A stretch of DNA of 64,000 nucleotides from Clonostachys chloroleuca (taxonomy: Eukaryota; Ascomycota; Sordariomycetes; Hypocreales; Bionectriaceae), in contig JBANAY010000003.1 of the NCBI GenBank assembly GCA_037952775.1, positions 13,826,001-13,890,000 on the forward strand, read 5' to 3'. This document shows positions 33,248 through 43,476 of this stretch, piece by piece. The position numbers and the translations under genes are program-made. Under the pieces are notes generated by a model. The model was not told where the DNA came from. It did not search any database and saw only the letters and a list, made by a program, of their open reading frames with translations. The first letter of the stretch is position 1. Every line of letters begins with the position of its first letter.

Positions 33248-34277
33248 TTACTGGAACATGTCATCAGGAATATGATCAAAGTTAAGCTCTTGCCTTTTGC
33301 TAGAGGCGTGTGGGAAATGTCCAGCCTCAGGTGATGATGACATTTGTGAGCAGTGATTGGCCGAAACTTGGGCACCATTAGTATCGTTGTAATCGGAAAG
33401 AGATATTGTAGGAATACTACTATGTACCTGTAGAGCTTTGAGGACTTTCAGATTTCGGCAACGACGGACTACCCGACGAGCGGTGCCCCAAAGCAGCGAA
33501 TGAGCCATCCAACGACTTCCTGGCAAATTGCCTGGCTTCAGCTTGAATCCACTGATAAATATTTATATCATTGCAGCCTGAGTGTGCCATCAAGAAGTTC
33601 TTTAATTGGCTGACTTCTTCTGTTAACACGCTGTATTCCCGCTGTAGAGAATGGCGCTTTGTCTCCAATATCCCCCTTGTTTCTTCGAGATTCTGTACCC
33701 ACTCCTTCTTCTTGTGGCGACACTTGGACGCGGCAAGTCGATTCCGTTCAAGGTACTTATTTCGTTTCGGGTCTTCATAGTTGTTCTTCGACTTTGGCTC
33801 CTGCTTTCGGAGAGACTGCTGCTTCTTTCGAGCAGGATTGCGAGTTTGTTTTTTAGCTTGCGAGTTATAGGACGAGGTAGAGGAAGTAAGTGATGGAAAT
33901 GAAGAGTTGCTTGATGTATGGGATGACTTTCTCATGGCAGTTGAGTCGCGAGGCTTGAATGAAGCCATTGCTTCCGAATTGACATCATTGCCAATGTCAA
34001 TTGGCTCTTCGCCATTCTTGAACTGACAAAACAATGGTGTCGAGCTATCGAGTTGCTGATCCCAGATTGAAGGAGATATAGCGAAGATAGGCTCAGAGGG
34101 CTTGTCGCTGACGTTGATAGAGAGCGGCGTTGCTAGGCGGGGAGCCACCATCATACGGTCGGCATTTGTAAAGGGATCCGTGAACCCATCATTATAGGTC
34201 AGAGCTAAGTCAAAGTCGTCGTTATCTATAGGCTTGCCAACGGCATACGTCGAAGCTGATTCAGTCGTCAAGGCCAT
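33248..34277 (-). CDS. bZIP transcription factor, Atf/CREB-like
   Basis: ATG at 34277; the main frame to 33420 gives 285 residues. A Ser/Thr/Asp-rich N-terminal region is followed by a Lys/Arg-rich stretch (KKQTRNPARKKQQSLRKQ) and a clear bZIP: basic region KYLERNRLAASKCRHKKKEW, then a leucine-zipper-like helix (LEETRGILETKRHSLQREY) and the Atf-specific end ('FLMAHSGCNDINIYQWI'). Atf-type factors bind CRE-like sites and often act downstream of the Hog1/Sty1 stress kinase. The frame stops just after SSTGT, but the next frame continues for about 60 natural-looking residues (IPTISLSDYND...FDHIPDDMF) to 33248, so an intron or a frameshift near 33420-33470 is likely. Confidence 0.85.
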
Positions 34278-34424
34278 GGTGCGAAATAGAATTGAGTCCT
34301 TGGGTTGATTTTATTATAATCCGGGTATGTTTGGAGGTGAAAGGGAAAAGAGCAAGATACAGCCGGATGCGGAGTTGCGTCACCAACTTTAGATTGTTGC
34401 AGGAATTGCGGGGCAGTTTCGTCC

Positions 34425-34697
34425 TTAACAACAGTTGCCACTGTGAAGCTCTAGAGTCCTGCCCTCGGTGACTAGTGACGGGAGGTCTATTTCAGGTATT
34501 GCCATGATAATCTGGCCTTGGGTGGTGTCTAAGAAGGTACCAACCAAGTAGCCAGGAAGTAGTTTGTTGCTGGATGCGGCGAGGTACTTGTGCATGACGT
34601 AATCCAAGGTGTAATTGTAGATGTCGAGTTTATCTCCTACCGTGAGTGGTATTGATCGCCCGTTTGTAGTCCCTGTAGGGCCCGTATATTCTCTCAT
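34425..34697 (-). CDS. Hypothetical small protein (90 aa)
   Basis: An open frame from an ATG at 34697 whose product (IPLTVGDKLDIYNYTLDYVM..., GQIIMAIPEIDLPSL) has the composition of a folded protein but matches no family I know. It may be an exon of a larger gene. It lies upstream of the bZIP gene in the same orientation, about 150 bp from its start. Confidence 0.35.
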   Translation of the reverse strand: MREYTGPTGTTNGRSIPLTVGDKLDIYNYTLDYVMHKYLAASSNKLLPGYLVGTFLDTTQGQIIMAIPEIDLPSLVTEGRTLELHSGNCC

Positions 34698-35154
34698 GAA
34701 GGAGGTTCCTAAAGATTAGTCGCCACATCCCAGAAATATAAATTAAGCGACGATGTGGTCACGTCATGCTGCATTGGTCGAAGCCATGGGCGAGCCGCCC
34801 TTATTTGGTGGAAAGTAGAGGTGCCCGTTCGCAAGTGTGGCTCACCTACAGAGTATACCTTTAATGATTGTGGCAGTCAATTGCACCCTTCACATCCAGA
34901 TTCGGAGAAGAATGTCCGCAGGTCCCGCCATTTATCCAATCGGGTAGACGAACAGCGCTGTGGCTGACGCTAATGCCCCACACTACCCGATGGACACCTG
35001 CTGACTAATTCCGTGTGGAACTCGCTTTACAATTCCCTTTCTAGCCTTTTTTTTTCGCCTCCTACCTGAAAACTTTTCTAGAGCTCGGCCCACCAGCACC
35101 TCGTAAACACCTGCTTTGAGGTATGCTATTGCCAACTATAGCACTTACCAAATT

Positions 35155-35601
35155 ATGGCGACACCTTCATTCCTCCAGCTTCTAGAATACACGGGTCTCT
35201 TGGCATACCAAGATCGACTACATGATAATGGGTTAGACGATGTGGACGCTTTATGCGACATGACAAAAGATGATTTAGCCAAGCTTAGCATTACAGCTTT
35301 TCAATGGGAAACCCTAGATAAGATTTTTTCCGGAATACGTTCTATAAGAGCAACCACTCTACCATCAGCAGGGCATCTAAGCACCGACCAGGGTCTCATA
35401 TCCCCAGTCTTCGTGCCAACCGCCCTAGATCAGGATCCAGACATAATAGCATCAAACCAGATGTCGGAGCGATCTTTGCCTCTCGGCTCGGAAGTGGTCG
35501 TCTGCTTCGACATGGACGAGCCTGACGAAGGAGAATGGCTACATCCAGCACCTACTTTCCTTATACTTTTGCTGGGAATACCCCATCTTTGCTTCTCTTA
35601 G
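35155..35601 (+). CDS. SAM (sterile alpha motif)-domain protein or fragment
   Basis: From the ATG at 35155 the first ~55 residues (FLQLLEYTGLLAYQDRLHDN, GLDDVDALCDMTKDDLAKL) match a SAM domain, a helical protein-protein interaction module. The following region (SAGHLSTDQG...PVFVPTALDQDP) is likely disordered, and the final residues after DEPDEGEWL look like read-through of an intron, so the gene may continue or be truncated. Only the SAM domain is recognised. To the right lies the truncated NAD synthetase, convergent with it. Confidence 0.5.
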   Translation: MATPSFLQLLEYTGLLAYQDRLHDNGLDDVDALCDMTKDDLAKLSITAFQWETLDKIFSGIRSIRATTLPSAGHLSTDQGLISPVFVPTALDQDPDIIASNQMSERSLPLGSEVVVCFDMDEPDEGEWLHPAPTFLILLLGIPHLCFS

Positions 35602-35814
35602 TAAAGATCATTTTATTAAAGACTTAAACACGAGGCTGATATTCAATAACCGGATACCGTAGGCTTCAGATTTTGCAATTGGAGAGAAAAGGTTTATTAC
35701 TGGACGGATTAGTAAAGGTAAAAATATGACCGGGTTGTGGGAGAGAACGTTTATACCTTTCTTTTACTGTGGAGCATCGTTGACTTCTTATGAGCTGCTA
35801 TCTCCTTGGCGCAG

Positions 35815-36249
35815 CTAAGGTACCTTACAGTGATGCAATTGGTGTCTACCTAACCACGGCGTGAAGAAGCGCATCTCGCGGAAATTCCCATCGTTGGCAA
35901 GATATAGTTTTGGTCGAAAGCAGAGGATCTTCCCGTTAAGAATGATAGCGCGCGCATTATACGTACAGTTGCGATGAAGAAGAGGAAGGCCTACATCAAT
36001 TATAATGCCGTGGAGAGACTCGTCAGTCAGGATAGAGTAAAGCGAGTCCCACGAGTTTTCGTACACCTCATTCTCGAGGAAGTGGTCCAAACATCCGTAT
36101 CCCGTGATCTCGAGCTCGGGGCCGACTCGTAGAGTTGCACCTTCTTTCTTGGCCTCGTGAATACTCTGTTTGATCCTGCGGAGATTGTTCTCAAAGTCAA
36201 GAGCCCTCTGGTTGAGCGCATATGTGGCAACCCGGACGAGATGTACCAT
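35815..36249 (-). pseudogene. N-terminal (glutaminase) piece of NAD+ synthetase, truncated
   Basis: The ATG at 36249 starts MVHLVRVATYALNQRALDFE. This is the nitrilase-type glutaminase N-terminus of eukaryotic glutamine-dependent NAD+ synthetase. The catalytic Glu region GATLRVGPELEITGYGC is intact, and LANDGNFREMRFFTPW near the end is also conserved. The frame then departs from the family (LGRHQLHHC) at a GTAGAC donor-like site (35846-35849), and I find no continuation: the catalytic Lys/Cys of the glutaminase and the whole synthetase domain (about 550 residues) are absent. It is a 5' fragment left by rearrangement, since the full gene is essential and presumably elsewhere. Confidence 0.75.
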
Positions 36250-37998
36250 GGTCACGAAAAAGAAGAGCGAGGGCGAGATGCAATGTGACAACTCTTCAGC
36301 TTCATTGATGAGAAGATAGGGTTATCTTAGGTATTTCTTACAAATACTGAGGCCAATAATAGGTGGTTATGTAAACCCATCACATGAGCCGCAAAACTCT
36401 CAGACAGGTACATTACAAGACAGAGTTTGTTGAACCCCATGAAAAATGTGCAGCCCCATAAAGTATATGCCTTGGATATCCCTTAATTACTGTGCATGCA
36501 GTTGCGAGAGTTTAATCGTGGTGAGCGCTATGTAAAATGGCTCACAAACTTCATGTTCCCTCCAAATTGTAGCTTATAAGTGGTAGATACGTTCGAGTGT
36601 ACGAGATCGGGGGTTATGTGGGTATACTTCGAGAAAGGTGCACTGCCTTCGGGGAAATCCTTTGCTGTGTCATGACTTATTGCCTTGTTAAAACTTGAGA
36701 TAGCAAAGCTCCACTTCAAGAGGCTTAACCATGTTGTGTACATCGCCCACCTACATGGTCCCATATACGACAAATGTTTTCTACCATGGCAAGAAGGTTA
36801 CCATTGCAATGCTGGATATAACCTTCTCGCCCCTGGTCAGCAAAAACGGCCCACTAGAAGTCTTCGGATTCCAGGCGCTGTGACTAAGCCGCATATGTCT
36901 TGAAGACCGAGTTCAGGACGGTCACGTTAACTGCGTGGCGTGGTACTTTGCTGTTGCGCAACTCGTGTCGACTTACATACGGCTAATGAACAATGAAGTG
37001 CACTGAGAGTAATTATCGTGGACTGGTTTTATGAGGGTTGATCTTGTCGCATGAACTGCGTTTAGAAATCCCATGATATTTTCCACGAAGTGACAGAGGT
37101 ATGGAGTTGATGATTCTTGTGTCGTCATATTTTCTCTTTCTCGAGCTGGTGGGTTGGAGGTTGGGAAGTCCATCTATAGACAAAGAACAAATCACTAAAA
37201 GCATCAAAATTGTAGCATACACGTACTTTCCCAGGATTTGATGGGGGCTTAAATATGCAATTGGTATTTCAAAAGCGGCCAAAATCTACGATTATTTTGG
37301 CCGTAAGTGACACCGCAATCTGATGCTAGCTGTCGCTAAGGCTGCATGACAGCTAACATTTTACAAGGGTAGTGGATTGTTGTCGCAGATCTAGCCGGCT
37401 AGGCCAAAGGGAAATCCCTTGACCTAGCCAAGGGTTATCCTACTTGAGCAATCTCTCCTTGAGGAGAATCAGTGGCTGGCAAAATATTTGCCGAACTGCC
37501 GTCGCAAAATATTGTTGTGGATACTGCACCCAAACTGACCACCTGATAGTGAACTAGTTTTTGGATAGTCCATTGCAAAAATTCACAACTGGCAAAAAAA
37601 AAAAAAAAAAAAAAAAAAAAAGAAAGCTCTTAAAGCTCAACCGGATGTTTTCAAGAATCGTGAGGCTACAGCTAGGGTGGTACTTGTGGATGAATGGCAA
37701 TACAAAACTCAGCCGTTGCTCGGCCTGAACAGTTGCCGAGGCGAGCAGCTATACCTGTAAAAAATCGGCATAGACTAAGCCAAACTGGTTGCCAGGGTTA
37801 AGAATTAATTTAAGACACATCATGTGGTCAAATAATGCCATAACTAGCACTTAAAGGCTCATTATCTGAACTAGTAAAATGTGGCTTTGTGTGGCTGTTA
37901 TATTCTTGCTGCATATAACTATTATTGTTGCGTGTGAAACAGAACAATTTATAGATCACTGAATCTATACTGTTGGTATATTACATGTATACTTCTAC
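36250..37998. other. Gene-poor region with palindromes and poly-A
   Basis: No gene is supported; small frames at 36685-36903 and 36973-37282 have no recognisable motif. The segment 37276-37492 contains a cluster of inverted repeats (separate entry). A 28-A run lies at 37594-37621. Confidence 0.4.
37276..37492. repeat. Cluster of short perfect palindromes
   Basis: There are four inverted repeats in 217 bp: 37276-37303 (CGGCCAAAAT arms), 37398-37428 (GCTAGG...AAGGG arms with central AAAT), 37454-37467 (TCTCC/GGAGA) and 37478-37492 (GGCAAAATATTTGCC). These could be foldback or MITE debris. Confidence 0.5.
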
Positions 37999-38492
37999 TT
38001 ATCGTACAGTATTCATAAGTGGGGTGTATTCCGTAAGAAACGAGTCAAAGCACGAAAGGTTTGCTTCAAGTTCCCAGGTAGGGCACGCGTAGTTTTTCCA
38101 CTTGATTGCGTAGTAATACTCCCCAGTGGCAACCTGATAATGACTAACGATACGCTCGATATTTGCCTCCGATTTGCTATCAATAATTCTTGGACGTTGT
38201 CGAATATCTTGCCATAAGGATAGCTGCCTATCATCCCCGTAAGCCCATATCAATCGCACAATCGCAAAACGTCCTCTTTGGGTGAGACATCTTGCTCCTC
38301 AGCTAGTAAGCCATAGAATGTATGGTTCTCAGCTCGAATAATGAACACAACCCGCTCAACAAATACCTCGGATGACCAGGGCGTTTTAACAGGAGTGCCT
38401 CGTCGGGGGCATTGTCCGTCCATGCAGATATATCTAACACCTGCAAAACAGTAGCTTATATTTAATGTCATGTTAGAGGTAGGTTTAGCCAA
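37999..38492 (-). pseudogene. Chromodomain-containing fragment
   Basis: The left frame (37999-38259) contains IERIVSHYQVATGEYYYAIK followed by WKNYACPTWELEANL. This matches a chromodomain (Y-xV...YxVKWKGY...TWEPxxNL), a methyl-lysine-binding module found in heterochromatin proteins and at the C-terminus of some Ty3-type integrases. The frame to the right (38250-38492) overlaps it in another register and would be its upstream part (MTLNISYCFAGVRYICMDGQ). A one-base shift near 38250 separates them. No integrase core is seen, so I cannot decide between host and transposon origin. Probably a decayed gene. Confidence 0.45.
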
Positions 38493-38614
38493 CTGGAGTT
38501 GGAATCCACAAGTTGCTAGAGGGAAATCTACTAGGATAAAAGATTAAACATCCGCATATCTTGGAATTTTGGAGACAAACCAAAGGAGTGTTGTCATCTG
38601 TATCAGCATTCACA

Positions 38615-39253
38615 ATGCTCGCTTCAGTTCCGAACGAGATATTGTTTCGTATTGCAAAGTACTGCTTACCGGCAGGGCTATCTTCTTTAGCCCGTACTAG
38701 CCTGCGACTTCATGGAATTTTCAACCATATTTTGTACGTCAACGATCGCATTATAGATGGGTCTTATGCTGTTTACCACGCCATAAAGTCGTGTAGCGAT
38801 GACTCTGTGGCTCTCGGGACTCTTCGATCGGCCGTTCTCGCCGGCTCTACTCTCACACAATGTTGTGATCCGAAATCTCACGAATGTCACTGCGGTCTCA
38901 TGGCCTATTTGGCAGTTTACTCTCCGATATGTCTAGCCGCAAATTTTGGAAGAGAGATGCTTTTGCAATTCTTGCTGGACAATGGCATACCAGCGGATGG
39001 ACCAGGAACACATACCCCAAGTCCTCTATTCTTGGCTATTCAAGGCGGACACGAAACTACTGCCTCCATCCTGGCTCTTCGTGGAGCTCGTCTCAATCAG
39101 GAGTTCCGAGACCTGCAGGATGAGGTAAGAACATCAGGCTGCTCACATATATTAGGCTAACTCAAGATGACATAGACACTTGTTCCCGTCCATATTGATG
39201 GTTATGGAGCTTTGATTCTATCTGACAGTGTTAGTTCCGAGCATCTAATATAA
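38615..39253 (+). CDS. F-box/ankyrin protein (about 195 aa)
   Basis: ATG at 38615. The opening MLASVPNEILFRIAKYCLPA then LARTSLRLHGIFNHILY is the F-box-like head common to fungal ankyrin proteins. It is followed by a Cys/His-containing linker (CCDPKSHECHCGL) and about two ankyrin units (ICLAANFGREMLLQFLLDNG, TPSPLFLAIQGGHETTASIL). A GTAAGA intron (39125-39175) probably joins a last exon 39176-39253, which ends the protein after 26 more codons (TLVPVHIDGYG...). Compared with relatives that have many repeats this is short, so it may be a truncated copy. It probably acts as an SCF adaptor or scaffold (inference). Confidence 0.6.
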
Positions 39254-39704
39254 CCTTGCTGAAGCTGAAATTGGCAATCACATAACAGGAATCTGTCTCT
39301 TCATATGGATTTCCTGGACAGGATGAGTAAATGAACGCAGCCAAAGGATATCTTGATATGGAAGAGATTGGGATTTGGATTCAGTCGGTAATGGCACTGT
39401 CGAGACCGAGCATCAAGGGGGTCTAGTAGGAAGGGGTTCTAGCCCATCCAGACTAAGAGTGGCTGTATCTTTCTCTGCATCATCAGGCGAGTCTCGTTCG
39501 AGAGAGGCTGGGCACAAAAATGGACACGTCGCGCAGCAAAAAATGATACGTCCTTGTCCGTCGTCGCCTTGTTCTGGCGCATCTCGTCCTTAACTATTCT
39601 CAGTATGGAGTAGTTTTAAGGAAACAGTGCTACCATTCTTACACTGATCAAACTTGCCCCCAAATGAACAATCATCACGACGATGACTCCACAGTAGCTC
39701 CCCT

Positions 39705-40471
39705 TCAGATGTCTTGCAGAAACTCGAAGCTCTCTCTCCGCGTGTCACTGCCGACTCCTTCCCGGATGCGGTCATCCGTCACTATATGGAGAAAGAACGA
39801 CTGAGCACGGAGAAGGCTCTTCAGTTCTGCAATGTTCTTTCAGAGCAAATCGAACAGATCCAGACTGATTTTCAGAACAACCAAGATCCCGACTCAACCT
39901 CGGAGATGCTATTCGGCGAGGGGCTCCAGGGTTGTATGCACCATATGCGCTTCACGCTGGCTCGACTTGAGGAACGTCAAAAAAGTGTTGCTGAGCGATT
40001 GGGCAGTGGCTTCAATGTGGCGTCGGCGGAAGAGCAGGCCTCGTTCGATAAACTTCGGAATGAAGCCAAGACGCTGCGGCACTGCCTGGCGTTTTGCTCA
40101 GATGTTGATACCTACGCGGAGTTGCAGATTAGCAACATCGAAAATCATGCAGAAGGCGATGACACGATCCAGTTTTTAGTTTCGACAAATAGCAAGCCGA
40201 TAACGGAAAGAACCGAGGCATTGGCAAGAGGCAAAAGCAGGCTGGCGGACATTTCGGGGAAGCTTCCCTTCAACAGATGTCCCAAGACTTTAAGAGTATT
40301 GCCATCCACCAAAGCGGTCATGTGGAGCAGGATAAACAACGTTCGGCAACAGCATCAGGTGATGAAGCTCCACCGGCGAGCCCCCAGTCGCTATTCCGCA
40401 ATCGCCATGGCCCAGGTTTCGTGCTTGCAAAAACTCCGGCCTCTAAGTTTCCCCCAGATCCGGTAGAATGA
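39705..40471 (+). pseudogene. PigL_N-like STAND N-terminal domain protein, frameshifted
   Basis: The open frame (39714-40466, no ATG start) has the helical pattern of the fungal 'azaphilone cluster protein L'/STAND N-terminal domain: CNVLSEQIEQIQTDF, RFTLARLEERQKSVAERL and TLRHCLAFCSDVDTYAEL, then GDDTIQFLVSTNSKPI. The family continues with 'GKNRG...QxGGxxxxxSLQQMSxDF'. Here that reading (GKNRGIGKRQKQAGGHF, LQQMSQDFKSI) lies in the next frame, so a one-base frameshift sits at about 40202-40206; the shifted frame ends at 40471. An acceptor-like CCACAG just upstream suggests that 5' exons are missing or unrecognised. These domains head fungal NLR-type proteins, but no NACHT follows. Confidence 0.6.
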
Positions 40472-40564
40472 CAGGCACGCTGTGCTTATTACCATGACGT
40501 GGGCAAAATATGGCAATCAGACTTGCCTTACTTTACTTAACTATGGCAAATCACAAGGCTATGG

Positions 40565-40939
40565 TTACAGCCTCCTAGCTCGCGTCTGAAAGTACAACTG
40601 CAGAGATTCATCCGAAACAGACCCTACAAACTGCACTGCTCTTATGCCGGAAACCAAACTGTCCACCTTCACTTGTTCACCAGTTGTGGAAACAGCAATT
40701 TGATGCCCATCCGTATCTGCGATCATATTCCCAATCATGCAGCCTGTGCCGGATGACACAAATGAGGCTGAATCGCTGTGGTCCGCTTCGGCAGGTATAA
40801 CAAGACGTCGGCCGTCTTTTGCAGAGCGTGAGCCAACCATTGGTTGGGTCGACTTATCGCCTGGGTAAAGTTCAAGATCTTTAGTTGGAATATCTTGGGC
40901 GCTTTGATGGAGCCCGAAGTTCTTTGCCAGTCTGCTCAT
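40565..40939 (-). CDS. Possible PigL_N-related small protein (124 aa)
   Basis: From the ATG at 40939 (MSRLAKNFGLHQSAQDIPTK) the frame is open to 40565. The C-terminal part (DTDGHQIAVSTTGEQVKVDS, IRAVQFVGSVSDESLQL) resembles the end of the same fungal STAND N-terminal domain ('xHQVxVSTxGDLxSA...QxxGQMSDxSLQQL'). It lies tail-to-tail with the previous gene. The helical first half of the domain is not recognisable, so it may be a partial duplicate. Resemblance is by eye only. Confidence 0.4.
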   Translation of the reverse strand: MSRLAKNFGLHQSAQDIPTKDLELYPGDKSTQPMVGSRSAKDGRRLVIPAEADHSDSASFVSSGTGCMIGNMIADTDGHQIAVSTTGEQVKVDSLVSGIRAVQFVGSVSDESLQLYFQTRARRL

Positions 40940-42309
40940 ATTGTTCAAGCGTTTGGGCTTGAAGAGATCAAATCATTTTCTAATTACTCCTTATAGATTG
41001 CACTTGGTACTTAAATAGTGGCTGTGGTGGCAATTCTATTTGCTTCAAAGCGTCATACAACACTTGATCATATGACTAAGAGATGTGACCCCGTGATATC
41101 TACCTTATCTAGTTAGGGGTTTCAAGTGGAAGCATGATTGAGTGGAAGGATAAATGTCCTGAATGACTTGGTTTGCTTAGCTAGTTGAAACTCTGCTCAC
41201 GACTAATGACGCATTGTTCGTAGGGGCTGCACTAGCAATATGTGGCAGCGATCCGTAAGATACGCACATATGCGAATAGCTTAAAAATTATTTCTCGAGA
41301 ATTCTGCTGGGGAGGAGCTTGGTTTGTGGTAGGGGACAGAGCTACTGATACGGAGGCTTCTGATCGATTGACTATGAAATGGGCGGTATTAGATTGGTGG
41401 ATACGACACCATTGCCCTAACATGTTTGGGCTAGCTGGTGGTACTGATCGGGTTTTCTAGAAACAGCTTTTGCTGATATATAAATGGTGCCAGTTTATAA
41501 GGCCTGGAGGTCCATAGGGCCTCGGGTTTATTATAGTTGGCTCTGGTATTAAATTGGAAGGATAATAATGCGCCGAGGTGATGTTGATAATTTGATTTGA
41601 TTATCTTCGATGGTAGTAGTCGTTTAAGTGACTATAGCTGGATAACGGGTTCCGACGAACAGCCGAAGCATGGTGGATCAGCGTTGATCCGCGATGCCCC
41701 ACTTCGCCATTACTTCATCTTGATTGTCTCAAGCTTAATTAGTCAGGAATTACTTTGCGGGTATGCCTGAGGCGGTGCAACTTGGAATTTCAACCCCCAG
41801 CGTCATGCTGAATCCAACCCGCTGATACGCTGAGTCGCCAAAGGTAGCAGCGCAGGCATCTTGCATCCATATCGGCTCGCCTGTGGCGTTCGGCTACAGC
41901 AGTCCACCCTGCATATTGATGCTGCAAGAGGTTCCAGCGTCCATCTAGAATGGCTGGTTTATTCTGGCCTGCCCGATCCGCAACACTCACCCTGCAATTT
42001 ATTCTATAGTTGATTAGTTAACCAAATTTTAGAAGTCAATTTATTAGTTTTTGAGGTGGTGTGCTTAGTTGCTATGCTACAGTGGTTCCAGAACGGTAAG
42101 GAAAGGCCACAAAGCAAATACCAAAACTTGGACCGCGCAATTTCCCACAATTGGGACTACATAACAACCCACAAAGAGGGTTCGATAGTCTAAATTGATT
42201 TCAAGAGCACAGCTCCGATCGGTCCTCATACCATTCCTCCAGAAGTCCTAGCTGCTGAATTAGATATAGTAGAATTGGAACCGTAAGGTCATGAAACACC
42301 AGAGGACCA
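40940..42309. other. Gene-poor region with LINE 3'-end relic
   Basis: No gene is supported; the leftward frame 41790-41990 has no recognised motif. The LINE-like piece is listed separately. Confidence 0.4.
41585..41715 (-). mobile_element. Relic of a LINE 3' end
   Basis: A GATT-rich stretch (41588-41605) is followed by sequence sharing ACAGCCGAAGC and, about 25-30 nt on, GCCCCACTTCGCCAT with the 3' UTR of the LINE at the right edge (around 62011-62055), in the same order and orientation. The intervening bases have diverged. Confidence 0.45.
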
Positions 42310-42965
42310 CATACATTCCATCCGCCTTTTCTAGGAGGGTAGTTTCAATCTCTGCTTGGATATCCGGCCGTTTCTTCCACCTCGGCATTTCGCTAACTTT
42401 GGCCTTCGTATAGGCAGTAATATCATCACTCACTAGCCCACTTTGGAGTTGGATATTTTTATCAGTCTAGGCCCAGCCGTTGAAAGAAGCCCTAATATCC
42501 CGCTCGGGCCGACTGGTGACAAGGATATATATCGGTTGATTCATCTTAAACACCCTTAATCCAATCCAGCAACGATTTGGGTAAGTATAAACCCCTATAT
42601 CTCTCAGATTCATCCAGAGCATCAAGAACAATATAAATATCCTCAGATTTATACATCATGCATCACAAGAGCTGATCTAGAACTAGGACATCCGGCTGCG
42701 TCATTCCGTTTCCAAAGCTGAAATAGACTATATCGACTTCGCTGCGAAGAACAACATACTTGGAATATAGCTGAAAAATAAGCGAACGGATGGCTTTCTC
42801 CAGCGATCTTTTTTCAACATCGTTAAAATTGAAAAAGAAGTATAGAACTCGGGAATTCGATTTAGTAGGATCAAGATCCATAATAATTGTAGAACTTAGA
42901 ATAGTCTTACCGCACCCGAGAATACCGTTAAGCCATAGAAAAGAGTTTTTCTCTTTTTCCATCAC
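42310..42965 (-). pseudogene. NACHT (NLR-type NTPase) domain relic
   Basis: The leftward frame from about 42965 begins EKEKNSFLWLNGILGCGKTI, the Walker A (P-loop) of fungal NACHT domains. Further on IYIVLDALDES is the Walker B block, then VTSRPERDIRASFNGWA and a segment ending TTLLEKADGM, all recognisable NACHT landmarks in the expected order. They are separated by stops and at least one frameshift (stops before the CMMYKSED segment and after WIKGV, a TAG directly after NGWA). NACHT proteins drive regulated cell death in fungal non-self recognition. The N-terminal effector and C-terminal repeats are absent. The region is AT-rich, as expected after RIP or long decay. Confidence 0.7.
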
Positions 42966-43476
42966 GAATATATATTACTATTCAGGAACTACTAGCCAGT
43001 ACCTCGATAGTACAGGCTCCAGGCTTAATTCAGATTCGTAGATAGGTCGGGCGGTACTAGCCAGTTTCTAATCTTATTAAGATAATTATTATCTTATATA
43101 AGCTTAGTTGTATCTCTAGTCTCAGTTGCTACTTAATGAACTTCTATATATTAATACTCTGACTAGAATATAAAAAGATAATACTACATAAAATAAATAG
43201 TAAAGTACTAACCACTCTGAATAACTCACTGAGCCTCTTCTCTTTCTCTACTCTGCTCAGTACGATCTTATATAGCAAGTCTTTTACATATACCGCTACT
43301 GTCATAGCCGCATAGCCTTACCACTCTTTATTCGGGACCAACAGCTTAACACCTCTATCCCATTGTTAGGCGATCAAATTGATCTTGACAACTCGACCGA
43401 GGCTAAAGGCGACGGCGATGTTGAAATGATCGGCTTGTGTAGCTCTCATGCCGCAGGCATAAAAAAAACTTGCCGC

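Noticed and set aside
41790..41990. 66-codon leftward frame with a WNLLQHQYAGWTAVAERH segment
   Set aside because: It looks protein-like but is short, lacks an ATG, and no family could be named; it may be debris of a larger gene.
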